From assembly GCF_000270185.1 (NCBI RefSeq), contig NC_015516.1, forward strand, positions 481,001 through 545,000: a DNA stretch of 64,000 bases. The letters run 5' to 3'. Shown piece after piece: positions 27,717 to 37,064 of the stretch. A model generated the notes under the pieces. The model did not search any database, had not been told where the DNA came from, and was given only the letters and a program-made list of their open reading frames with translations. Within the stretch, counting starts at the first letter, position 1. Each line of letters begins with the position of its first letter. A program made the translations under genes and the position numbers. Origin of the DNA: Melissococcus plutonius ATCC 35311. Its GTDB lineage: Bacteria; Bacillota; Bacilli; Lactobacillales; Enterococcaceae.

Positions 27717-28340
27717 ATGTCATTAGAAAAAATTGAAAAGATAAATGATAGATTAATTAAGGTACTCACAATTATTTATCTAAATTTTTTATGGATCATT
27801 TTTACTCTTTGCGGATTCGTCATTTTTGGAATTGGACCTGCTACCTATGCAGTGATGAAATATTATGACCGCTGGTTGAGATTAGATGATCGACTGCCAA
27901 TTACTCAAACTTTCTTTGCCTATTTTAAGGAACGTTACCGTCAATCAATGGTGATTAGTTGGATTGGTTTAGGTAGTATGGTTATTCTGATTGTTAATTT
28001 GTTTGTAGTAAAAGAGTGGTACCTGCAGGTAGCAAATCTCTTATTTTTATTCGGTATTGTTATTTCTTTCACATATGTTTATACTATTATGGCAGCAACT
28101 ATTTTTGCAAGCTACCTTGAAATATTTAAGGGAGCTATCTTATTAGGATTTGGTTATCTTCATTATACTATCATTGCTTGGACACTAATTATTAGCAGTT
28201 ACTTTGTAGCTTTGAAGATTCTACCAAGTATCGTCTTTTTATTTGGCATCGGATACATAGGATTAATCATCGGCTATGCAGGCAAAAAGATATTAATAGA
28301 GTTTACACCAAAAACTTCACAAAAAATAATCAATGAATGA
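27717..28340 (+). CDS. yesL: YesL-like DUF624 membrane protein
   Basis: A 207-residue protein with five to six hydrophobic helices and the DUF624 opening pattern (IYLNFLWIIFTLCGFVIFGIGPATYA, where FGIGPA is the family hallmark). Function unknown. DUF624 genes sit beside CUT1 transporters for complex plant or host glycans in many Firmicutes, and a second member occurs at 52851 in this window next to another such transporter. SD AAGGAG precedes ATG 27717. Gap to lplB is 39 bases. Intact. Confidence 0.85.
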   Translation: MSLEKIEKINDRLIKVLTIIYLNFLWIIFTLCGFVIFGIGPATYAVMKYYDRWLRLDDRLPITQTFFAYFKERYRQSMVISWIGLGSMVILIVNLFVVKEWYLQVANLLFLFGIVISFTYVYTIMAATIFASYLEIFKGAILLGFGYLHYTIIAWTLIISSYFVALKILPSIVFLFGIGYIGLIIGYAGKKILIEFTPKTSQKIINE

Positions 28341-28358
28341 TGTAAAGGGAGAAAAATA

Positions 28359-29492
28359 ATGACAAAATTATCAAATGAAGTGCTTCAAACAGTTATGGAA
28401 CGTTATCCAATTTTAGCAAAAGAAAAAGATTATCAAAATAAATGGTCTTATGATGTTGGTGTTGTTTTGCAAGGGATTAAAGAAGCCTATCGTCAAACGG
28501 GCGAAAGTAAGTATTTTAATTACATAAAAGAAAATATTGACTATTATATTGATGAAGATAACTCTCCTAGAGGTTATCATTATGAAGATATGAATTTGGA
28601 TAATATTAACAATGGCAAGCTATTATTTTTGTTGTTCCAAGAAACAAAGGAAACCAAATATAAAGTAATTATGGATAGACTATTCGATCAATTACAACAG
28701 ATGCCTAGAACGCCTGAAGGTGGCTTCTGGCATAAAAAGATCTATCCTAACCAAATGTGGTTAGATGGTTTATACATGGCCGAACCATTTTATGCTGAAT
28801 ATCTGTTAACTTTTAAAAATGGTGAAGGATTGGAAGATGTTATCAAGCAATTTAGGCTCTGTTATGAACATACTTTAGATAAACAGACGGGTCTTTTATA
28901 CCATGCTTGGGATTCAGCAAAAAAACAAAACTGGGCAGACTCCGAAACTGGGCAGTCACCTCATTTTTGGGGACGGGCAATGGGATGGTATTTAATGGCA
29001 TTGGTAGATACAATGGAAATTTTTCAAGACCATGAAAACAAAACCTATGTTGAAGAATTGAAAAAGATATTCTCTAACTGTTGCCAAGCATTAGCCAATG
29101 TTCGTGATAAACAAAAGCATGTTTGGTTTCAAATACTTGATTTAGGTGATAGAACAGGTAATTATTTGGAAGCCTCAGCTTCAAGTATGATTATAGCAGC
29201 AATGGCTAAAGCTCAAAGATTGAATATTTTATCATCAGATTGGGATGCTTTCATTAAAGAAAGCTATCAAGGATTACAAGATACTTTTGTCACTTATACG
29301 CAAGAAGGTTGGGTAGATTTGAATTATACTTGTGAAGTCGCTGGACTTGGTGGAGAAAGTAGACGAGATGGAACATTTGCTTACTACATTAGTGAGCCAA
29401 TTGTGACAAATGATTTTAAAGGATATGGCGCATTTTTACAAGCAACGTTAGCTATGGAACCCATTGGTGCAAAGAACATCTTAAAAGTATAA
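28359..29492 (+). CDS. yteR: Unsaturated rhamnogalacturonyl hydrolase, GH105 (YteR/YesR type)
   Basis: A 377-residue cytoplasmic (alpha/alpha)6-barrel enzyme. GH105 hydrates and cleaves the unsaturated galacturonyl residue from rhamnogalacturonan disaccharides produced by lyases. The catalytic aspartate is D136 in NQMWLDGLYMAEP, and other conserved pieces are GGFWHK, SPHFWGRAMGWY, LEASASSMI and EVAGLGG. Start ATG 28359 follows AAAGGGAG; 18-base gap from yesL. Length and frame are normal. Its substrate requires a pectate or rhamnogalacturonan lyase, which is not in the window, so substrates may come from other microbes or genes elsewhere. Confidence 0.9.
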   Translation: MTKLSNEVLQTVMERYPILAKEKDYQNKWSYDVGVVLQGIKEAYRQTGESKYFNYIKENIDYYIDEDNSPRGYHYEDMNLDNINNGKLLFLLFQETKETKYKVIMDRLFDQLQQMPRTPEGGFWHKKIYPNQMWLDGLYMAEPFYAEYLLTFKNGEGLEDVIKQFRLCYEHTLDKQTGLLYHAWDSAKKQNWADSETGQSPHFWGRAMGWYLMALVDTMEIFQDHENKTYVEELKKIFSNCCQALANVRDKQKHVWFQILDLGDRTGNYLEASASSMIIAAMAKAQRLNILSSDWDAFIKESYQGLQDTFVTYTQEGWVDLNYTCEVAGLGGESRRDGTFAYYISEPIVTNDFKGYGAFLQATLAMEPIGAKNILKV

Positions 29493-29517
29493 AATTTTGA
29501 TTGCTAGGATGATAACA

Positions 29518-29588
29518 GGTGGAATGTATCGTCAATTTGAATGGATCACTCCAATACATTTCCACCCATCTTAACTTAGACAGATGGG
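29518..29588 (+). other. Structured intercistronic RNA before the esterase gene
   Basis: Two stems share bases. GGTGGAATGTAT (29518-29529) pairs with ATACATTTCCACC (29554-29566, one bulge), and CCCATCT (29565-29571) pairs with AGATGGG (29582-29588). A third GGG/CCC possibility (GGGTTGAAAAATCCC) follows. This could be an internal partial terminator or processing site in the operon. Confidence 0.45.
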
Positions 29589-29637
29589 TTGAAAAATCCC
29601 ACTTTTAAAATGCGAATGGTAGATAGGGAGATAGAGA

Positions 29638-30528
29638 ATGTCTTTAAGAGAAGAATTAAAACGTTTATTAGGAAAAACTTGGGCAAGTGACACAATTCAT
29701 GCAGAATTACTAGAAAAAAAAATAAAAGAGACATATACAATAGAAACTTTGATGTTGACATTAAATACACAGGAAATGGTACCTGCCTATTTTGCTTATC
29801 CAAATAATAAAAAGAAACATCCACTTGTTTTATATAATCATTCACATGGTGGTAATTATGAAGTTGGTAAAGAAGAAATATTACAAGATAGCTCTTATTT
29901 GCAAACGCCTTCATTTTTAGATGTGTTTATTAAAAACGGTTATGCGGTTGGTTGCATTGACATGTGGGGCTTTGGTGAAAGACAAGGAAAAAAAGAAAGT
30001 GAGCTATTTAAAGAATTTTTATTATTAGGGCATACGTTATGGGGCGAAAGAATTAGTGATAATCAGCAGTTTTTAACCTATTTAGTAGATCGGCCTGAAA
30101 TTGACGCGAACAAAATTGCAACGTTAGGTATGTCAATGGGTGGCATGATGAGTTGGTGGTTAGCTGCTCTTGACGAGCGTATCTCCTTAGTTGTTGATAT
30201 TGCTGGTCAGGCAGAATATGAATCGTTGATCGAAACTGCCCGATTAGATTGTCATGGTTTTTATTATTATATTCCAGGACTATTAGCAAATTATAAAACA
30301 ATCGATATTCAATCGTTGATTACACCTAGACCACGACTAAGTCTTGTTGGTAAAAATGATCGAATGTGTCCACTATCTGGTGTAAAAAAACTAGATACCT
30401 ATTTAACAAAAAGTTATACAGAAAAAGGTGCTCCACAAAACTGGCAGTGTCAACTGTTAACAGGCGTACATCAAGAAACAAAGGAGATGCGTACGATATG
30501 GCAAAGATTTATGAAAGAACACCTATAA
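29638..30528 (+). CDS. Alpha/beta-hydrolase, dienelactone-hydrolase/acetyl-xylan-esterase-like
   Basis: A 296-residue cytoplasmic hydrolase. The nucleophile elbow is GMSMGG with S166, the oxyanion loop is YNHSHGGNY, and the acid and base are likely in VGKNDRMCP and LTGVHQET. Proteins of this type in pectin and xylan loci deacetylate or demethylate imported oligosaccharides, but the substrate is not readable from sequence. Start ATG 29638 has GATAGGGAG upstream. Its 3' end overlaps the start of the pectin methylesterase gene by 31 bases. Intact. Confidence 0.75.
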   Translation: MSLREELKRLLGKTWASDTIHAELLEKKIKETYTIETLMLTLNTQEMVPAYFAYPNNKKKHPLVLYNHSHGGNYEVGKEEILQDSSYLQTPSFLDVFIKNGYAVGCIDMWGFGERQGKKESELFKEFLLLGHTLWGERISDNQQFLTYLVDRPEIDANKIATLGMSMGGMMSWWLAALDERISLVVDIAGQAEYESLIETARLDCHGFYYYIPGLLANYKTIDIQSLITPRPRLSLVGKNDRMCPLSGVKKLDTYLTKSYTEKGAPQNWQCQLLTGVHQETKEMRTIWQRFMKEHL

Positions 30529-31414
30529 AAAAATTTTCAGTTGGAAAGGGCAAGTTATATGATTTTACTACAATTCAAGCCGCTATTGATGAAGCAACAA
30601 ACTGGGATGAGAAAATACAGATTCTCATTTTTCCTGGCGACTATCAAGAAAATGTAAGAATCTATGGTGAAGATATTGAATTAATTGGCATTGGTGAAGT
30701 GGTTATTACTAGTAATTTAGCTGCTTATCAAATAAATTATCAAGGTGAGGAGAGAGGTACATTTCAGACAGCCACCGTTTTTATCAATGGCCAAACGATT
30801 TTATTAAAGAATTTATCGATCGTTAATACTGCTGGACCTGGTGAAATTGTTGGCCAAGCTGTAGCTCTTTATATTGAAGGAACAGATATCCATATTGATT
30901 CTTGTAAACTTGATGGCTATCAAGATACCTTATGCTTAGGACCACTTCCTAAGTTTCAGAAGGACGGAAAACAGCTAATGGTTAGTCCATGGCTAAAGAT
31001 CCCTTATACTGAACAGATCGTTGATTTTCACTATTGCCAGATTAGTGGAACTGTTGATTTTATTTTTGGTGGTGGTCAAGCTAGTTCTTATCATTGTCAG
31101 CTGTATGTAAAAAGAATACGCATACAAATTATATTACAGCTGCATCTACTCCGAAAAATCAAAAAGGATTTTATTTTGTTTCATGCATGGTAACTGGTGA
31201 TTCTCCCTATTATTTAGGTAGACCTTGGCGTCAATATGCAGCTGTTACTTTTGTTAATAGTTATTTTGATCAACAACTATATTCAACGGGGTGGCATGAT
31301 TGGGATAAACCAAAAAATCGACAAACAGTGAACTATCAAGAAATCAATTGCCTTTATCTAGGTGAAAAATCATCGACTCGATGGGCAACGAAAGAAATGA
31401 GTGAACAAAAATGA
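30498..31414 (+). pseudogene. Pectin methylesterase (CE8), frameshifted
   Basis: A right-handed beta-helix pectinesterase that would remove methyl esters from homogalacturonan. Motifs in order: DFTTIQAAIDEA, GQAVALYIEG, GYQDTL, GTVDFIFGGGQA (catalytic Asp), GRPWR (substrate-binding Arg) and STGWHDW. The frame is lost at the A5 run 31109-31113: TATGTAAAAAGAATACG reads YVKRIR here, but with one more A it gives YVKKNTHTNYITAASTPKNQ, which is what the +2 frame encodes up to the stop at 31414. GRPWR is thus separated from the catalytic Asp and the enzyme is dead. ATG 30498 is chosen for its AAGGAG and family alignment (MAKIYERTP). No signal peptide, so it would act inside the cell. The repaired length is 305 residues. 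Confidence 0.88.
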
Positions 31415-31857
31415 AACGTCGCTTAGAATGTTGGCTTGGGTTTATAGGAGTCGGGCTTACCCTTCTATTCCTAGGTGGTATTGCACTCAGTGTGAAACAA
31501 TTAACGATTGCGGAATATGAAAAAACGTTCAAGCCGGTTTTTGCAAGTAGTTTAGGTCACTTAGATTCAGAAAAATGAGTTGAGTTATTTCGTACGTTAG
31601 GTGCTTGGTTTGGTTTTACAATTTTATTCGTTTTAATTTTTGTTACTTTGGCAACACTATTTATTATGAAAAATTCTGCACCTGTAAAGGCTGGAATCTT
31701 TTATATGCTTGCTGGTCTGACTACATTAATTGGTAGTCAACTAATTGCCTTTTTTATAGCCTTTTTGTTTTTTATAGCTGCGTTATGTTGTTTTTTTAGA
31801 GGGGAGAAATTAAATGAAAGAAGTAGTCATCAAAAATCCAATCTTAAGAGGATTTAA
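31411..31857 (+). pseudogene. DUF4064-like membrane protein with an in-frame TGA
   Basis: ATG 31411 overlaps the pectinesterase stop (ATGA). The frame reads MKRRLECWLGFIGVGLTLLF, a four-helix DUF4064-like membrane protein, with TGA at 31576-31578 after HLDSEK. The same frame continues VELFRTLGAWFGFTILFVL to GIFYMLAGLTTLIGS and ends at 31857, inside the GH43 gene. The replaced residue is unknown. The full product would be 148 residues. Function of the family is not known. Translational coupling on both sides suggests it was a normal operon member. Confidence 0.7.
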
Positions 31858-33387
31858 TCCAGATCCTGTTATTTTAAGAGTAGATAATCATTATTATTTA
31901 GCAGTATCTTCATTTGAATGGTTACCAGGAATTCGTGTATATCATTCTGATAATTTAGTAAATTGGGAACATGCAACAGATATTCTAACCAATTATAATC
32001 AGGTAGATCTTAAAAGCAATCCTAAAAATGGTAGTATTTGGGCACCAGAGCTTAGTTTTTTTAATGGAAAATTTTATTGTATTTATACAGATGTAAAAAG
32101 CACAGACCGACCTTTTAAAGATTGCCATAATTACTTAATCACAGCTAGTCAGATTGAAGGACCTTGGAGTACACCCATTTATCTAAATAGTAGTGGTTTT
32201 GATCCATCTCTATTTCATGATCAAGATGGCAGAAAGTGGCTATTAAATGAACAATGGGATTATCGAAAAACAACTGGAAATAAATCTGCCGGCATTGTCA
32301 TGCAAGAATTTGATGAAAAGCAAGCTAAATTAATCGGTCCTATTTATAAAATATTTGATGGTACACCCTTAGCTAAAACTGAAGCACCTCATCTTTATCT
32401 TCATGATGATTATTATTACCTATTAACAGCTGAGGGAGGTACAGGAAAAGGACATAGTGTAACTGTTTGCCGATCAAAAAATTTGTTTGGTCCTTATGAA
32501 GTAGATCCAAATTATCCAATGTTAACAGCAAAAGATCATCCGAATTCACCGATTCAATGTGCAGGTCATGGCAGTATTGTTCAAGGAAGAACTGGCAAAT
32601 GGTATATGGCTTATTTAATGACACGTCCAATAAATCAGGAAGCGGCCATTCTTGGTAGAGAAACAGCAATTCAAGAAATTGTTTGGACAAAAGATCATTG
32701 GCTTCATTTGGCTTCAGAAAATACTTTACCCGCCTCGGAAACAGTAATAGAAACAATAGATGCCACACAACAAGAAAAAAATACTAATTTTAATGATGAC
32801 TTTACAAATAGCTGTTTAGCAAAAGAGTGGAATAGCCGACGAATTTTTCCTAATTCTTCTTGGTGTGATTTAAAAACAAAACCTGGATATCTGCGTCTCA
32901 TTTCTGGTGAATCACTCCAATCACATTTTGAACAACATCTGCTAGCTATTCGCCAAAAAGATTTCCATTTTAATGCTTATACTCGATTTAGCTTCGATCC
33001 AAAAACATTTAACCAAATGGCAGTCCTGACACTTTATTTAAATGAAAATAATTATCTTTATCTATTTATGACTTTTGATGAAAAAAAGGGAAATGTTTAC
33101 GAAAGTTACATTGCCAAAATGGAGAATCTAAATTAGAGGAAGAACGGATTACGATTGAAACTAACACTATTTCATTGAAAGTATAGGTAGATGAGTTAAG
33201 GGGGACATTTTATTATCGAGAGTCAGAATCTAGTGCATGGCAACCTTTTGGCTCCTCGTATAATCTTAAATTTTTATCTGGAGGATTTACAGGAAATTTT
33301 GTAGGAATTTGTGTTCAGGATTTAGGAAATAAAGCCGGTTGTTTTGCAGATTTTTCTTATTTTAACTATGAAGGAAAAGATGCATGA
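31814..33387 (+). pseudogene. GH43 beta-xylosidase/arabinofuranosidase, C-terminal domain broken
   Basis: A GH43 glycosidase with the five-bladed propeller complete: catalytic base Asp in RGFNPDPVIL, the pKa-modulating Asp in SGFDPSLFHD and the acid Glu in AKTEAPHLY. The C-terminal beta-sandwich (XynB-type) starts FNDDFTNSCLAKEWN. A missing T near 33131-33136 gives TAG right after MENLN; in the adjacent frame the protein continues LEEERITIETNTISLKV, meets a second stop (TAG 33184-33186), then VDELRGTFYYRESES to NYEGKDA and TGA 33385-33387. The two lesions remove about 80 residues of the accessory domain, which in this subfamily contributes to the active-site pocket. ATG 31814 has AGAGGGGAG. 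Residual activity of the 440-residue product is possible but doubtful. Confidence 0.82.
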
Positions 33388-34940
33388 AAATAAAATTGAA
33401 TTGGATGAATGTCATGAAAAGAAATCAGAAAATTAAAAGAATATTAATTAGTTCGATGATGATTTTTGGTATTTTTAGTATTTTATCTGGTTGTAGTACT
33501 GAAAAAAAGGTGGCAAGTGATCATAATGGAAAAAAAGATACCATTTCCTGGATGACAATGCTGCATACACCTACACCTCCTGCAGGAGATATTCAAAAGC
33601 AGTTAGAAAAATATACAGGAAAAAAGATTGAATTTAACTGGGTGCCAGATGCTTCAAAAAATGAACGAATTAGTGCTGCTCTATCTTCAAAGTCTTTAAC
33701 GGATATTATTAGTTTAACAGATATTCGAAATACAACTGTTCGTAATGCTTTAGCTTTAGGAATGTTTTGGGATGTAGAACCTTATTTAAAAGACTATCCA
33801 AATTTAGCCAAAATATCAAAAGAAAGATTAGACGCTGCCCGAATTAAAGGAAAAATTTATGGTGTTCCATTCCAGGAGCCCGTTGCTCGTTATGGAATTT
33901 TAATCAGACAAGATTGGTTGGACAATTTAGGCTTAAAAGTTCCTCATACATTAGATGAATTAGAAAAAGTTGCACAGGCTTTTACAGAAGGTGATCCAAA
34001 TAAAGATGGTAAAAAACATAAGACGGTTGGCTTTGTTGAAAATCAGGAATCCTTCAAATATGGATTTCGATCATTGACAGGTTATTTTGGTGCAGGGAAT
34101 TGGTTCACCATTACTAAAGATGAAAATGTAAAACCAGCTTTTATGCAACCTGAATATAAAAAAGCAATGAAATGGTTTCATAATATTTATAAAAAAGGTT
34201 GGATGAATTCAGATTTCTCTGTTATGACAAAAAATGATCAGAAAGATTATATTGTTCAGGGAAAAGGTAGTATTGTACTCACCATATTATCAGAAGGTAG
34301 AAATTATATAAATAGCGCTAAAGGAACGGATCAAGAAGGCATGAAATGGACAATGATTAATGATATGACAGATAATCAAGGAAAACCACGTCAATTATCA
34401 GATACGAACAATGGTATGGGGGGCTGGATGGCGATCTCAAAACAAAATGTGAAAACAGAAAAAGATTTAAAAGTTGTTTTAAAATTTATTAACGATCTCA
34501 TGAACGAAGAACCTTACAAATTAATGTCATTTGGTGAGAAAGACATTCATTACAAGGTAAATAAAGGCAATATTTATGAGAAAATTAAAAGTTCAAATTG
34601 GCAACAAGAGGTGCAGCCATTTGCAAGTTCAAGGCCTTCAGCTCTAGTTGGAGATTTTAAGACAACTGATGCGTATTCAAATCTTGTGAACGAAAAGGTT
34701 AAAGAAAATGAAAAGTATGCAGTATTAGATCCAACTCAATCTTTAACCTCTGAAACCTATGATAGTCAATGATCTACCTTGATTGAAGGAGTGTCTGATG
34801 CTTATTATAAATATATGATGGGTGAAATGGATATGAAAGGTTATGATGAAGCTATTAAAAACTTCTTAGATAATGGGGGAAGTATAATCATTCAAGAATT
34901 TACCGATAGCTATAAGGCATCTCAAAGTAAACAACATTAA
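33384..34940 (+). pseudogene. Extracellular solute-binding lipoprotein (LplA/YtcQ type), copy 1, in-frame TGA
   Basis: The binding protein for the LplBC importer. It has a lipoprotein signal with lipobox LSGC (cleavage before the cysteine of SGCSTEKK), then a two-lobed CUT1 binding protein with repeated motifs SLTDI, KIYGVPFQ, IRQDWLDNLGLKVPHT and NNGMGGWMAISKQN. TGA at 34770-34772 stops translation after SLTSETYDSQ; the frame continues STLIEGVSDAYYKYMMGE to a TAA at 34938-34940. The paralogue at 35224 has TGG at the same position (NTQWSTLIE), so this is TGG to TGA. About 55 C-terminal residues are lost. The start ATG overlaps the GH43 stop (ATGA) with AAGGA upstream. Truncation of the last helices may or may not abolish binding. 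Confidence 0.88.
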
Positions 34941-35223
34941 AAACAAGAGAAGATGTTATCTTAGTTTTAAGAGATATACTGTCATTTATTGAGCAAAAAT
35001 ATAAGAGACACTATGAGGCGGTAGTTCTTACAATGACGAATTGGTTTTCACTGAAAAAACTTTTTGGCAAAAAATAAATCAAAAAAATGAATCATTAGTT
35101 TTTATATTGAGTATACAAATCATTACAGAATTATCTATAGAGTGGGAAAGAATGCTGATGATTCATTTTTATTTATATCTTTAGAAATATCAATTCAAAT
35201 AAATGGAAAGTGAGTGAGGAAAA

Positions 35224-36744
35224 TTGAAAAATAATAAGAGAATCAAAAAAACTCTAATTAGTTTATTGGTAACGGTTAGTGCCATTGGTGCTTTAGCTGG
35301 TTGTGGTAGTGAGAAAAAAGGAAGTACAAATGCTGGCGGAGAAAAAAAGACCATTTCCTGGATGGCCATGTTGCATACACCAACTGCTCCTTCTGGTGAT
35401 ATACAAGAGAAATTGGAAAAATATACGGAAAAAAAGATTGATTTTAGTTGGGTACCAGATGCTTCAAAAAATGAACGGATTAATGCGGCACTTTCTTCAA
35501 AGTCTTTAGCTGATATTGTCAGTTTAACAGATATAAAAAATACGACTGTCCGAAGTGCGTTAGCTTCTGGAATGTTTTGGGATGTAGAACCCTATCTAAA
35601 AGACTATCCAAATCTAGCAAAAATATCAAAAGATCGATTGAATTTAGCACGAATTAAAGGAAAAATTTATGGTGTTCCCTTTCAAAAACCAGTTGCTCGT
35701 TATGGCATTCTAATTAGACAAGATTGGTTAGATAATCTTGGACTAAAAGTTCCCCATACAACAAAAGAACTAGAAAAAGTGGCACAAGCATTTACAGAAG
35801 TAGACCCAAATAAAGATGGTAAAAAACATAAAACAGTTGGTTTTGTTGAAAGAAATGAATCATTTAATGTAGGATTTCGCGCTTTAAGTGGTTATTTTGG
35901 TGCAGGCAATTGGTTTGCTGTTACAAAAAAACATAAGATCGAGCCTTCCTTTATGCAGCCAGAATACAAAGATGCAATGCGATGGTTCCGTAACATTTAT
36001 AAAAAAGGTTGGATGAATTCAGATTTTTCGGTGATGACAAAAAATGATCAAAAAGATTATATTGTTCAAGGAAAGGGTGGAATTGTTCTAACCATTCTAT
36101 CAGATGCCAAAAATTATGTTAATGCAGCAAAAGGAACCGACCAAGCAGGAATGAAGTGGGCACTAGTTAATGACTTGACAGATGAAAAAGGCAAACGTCG
36201 TGTTTTATCAGATACAAATAATGGAATGGGCGGCTGGATGGCAATCTCAAAACAAAATGTAAAAACCGAGAAAGACTTGAAAGTTGTTTTAAAATTTATT
36301 AATGATTTGATGGATCAAAAGCCATATAAATTAATGACATTAGGCGAAGAAGGAATACATTACAAGAAAAAAGCTGACAATGTCTATGAGCAAATCAACA
36401 CAACGAAATGGCAGCAAGAAGTTCAGCCATTTTCAAGTACTAGGCCTTCTGAGTTGGTGGCAAATTATAAAACAACAGATCATTATTCCAATTTAGCAAA
36501 TGAAAAAATCAAAGAAAATGAAAAATATGCGGTTTTAGATCCTACCCAATCGCTAACCTCAGAGACCTATAATACCCAATGGTCAACATTAATTGAATGA
36601 ATATCGGATGCTTATTACAAATACATGATGGGTGAAATTAGTATGAAAGACTATGATACAGCCATCAAAAATTTCCGAAATAATGGTGGAGATAAAGTTA
36701 TCGAAGAGTTTACAGATAGTTATAAAGAAGCAAATAAGAAATAA
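35224..36744 (+). pseudogene. Extracellular solute-binding lipoprotein (LplA/YtcQ type), copy 2, in-frame TGA
   Basis: Tandem paralogue of the preceding gene, similar along the whole length, with lipobox LAGC and start TTG 35224 after GTGAGG. Its frame is stopped by TGA at 36598-36600 after WSTLIE, where copy 1 has GGA (EGVSDAYY), so a Gly to stop change. The frame then reads ISDAYYKYMMGEISMKDY and ends at 36742-36744. The two copies therefore carry different nonsense mutations five codons apart in the same C-terminal tail, deleting about 50-55 residues from each. The 283-base gap between the copies contains coding-like fragments. Both copies still encode complete main lobes. Confidence 0.88.
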
Positions 36745-36793
36745 TGATAAAATCAAAATAAGATTGTTAAAAAACTTAGATTTTAGTCATTAG

Positions 36794-36858
36794 ATATAAA
36801 ATAAATTAGAGAGGAAACCTTATCTATATTCTAGGTTCCTCTCTGATTTATTTTATAT
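36794..36858 (+). terminator. Terminator after the binding-protein genes
   Basis: A long inverted repeat (36794-36820 with 36833-36858, core AGAGAGGAAACCT/AGGTTCCTCTCT) with a 12-nt loop. The 3' arm ends in a T-rich stretch. Confidence 0.8.
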
Positions 36859-36892
36859 AGACGAAAGATAGCTTATTCAATACTAACCGTCT

Positions 36893-36919
36893 AAGTATTG
36901 GAAGTATTGGAAGTATTGG
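36893..36919 (+). repeat. Three tandem copies of a 9-bp unit
   Basis: AAGTATTGG repeated exactly three times without spacer, between two terminators, outside genes. Likely a slippage product or a repressor-like iteron of unknown role. Confidence 0.85.
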
Positions 36920-37015
36920 AACAACCTATCAAAAATACAATTCAAAACAAAAAAATAGTCATGAATGAATTTAATGTAAAAAATTAACATGTAAGATAGC
37001 TATACTCTTACAAAA

Positions 37016-37062
37016 ATAAGACATTGAATGCCTTGTTTTTATGAAGGCATTCAATGTCTTAT
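37016..37062. terminator. Perfect 19-bp bidirectional terminator
   Basis: Arms 37016-37034 and 37044-37062 (core AAGACATTGAATGCCTT) with loop GTTTTTATG; starts 3 bases past the stop of the minus-strand GH28 gene. Confidence 0.85.
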
Positions 37063-37064
37063 TT

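Noticed and set aside
30366-30497. ATG-led extension of the pectinesterase into the preceding esterase gene
   Set aside because: The extension is basic and low-complexity, overlaps a well-conserved gene in another frame, and ATG 30498 has AAGGAG and the family start.
34770-34772. Selenocysteine UGA in the binding protein
   Set aside because: No SECIS-like hairpin was evident, the position is Trp in the paralogue, and binding proteins of this family are not selenoproteins.
8354-36600. UGA recoded as tryptophan or another sense codon
   Set aside because: Only four of nine internal stops are TGA, replacing what look like different residues (Trp, Gly, Arg). TAA and TAG stops occur in the same way, and TGA is used as a normal terminator elsewhere (for example fucO).
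36893-36919. CRISPR array
   Set aside because: The 9-bp units are adjacent, without spacers, and no cas gene is present. It is a simple tandem repeat.
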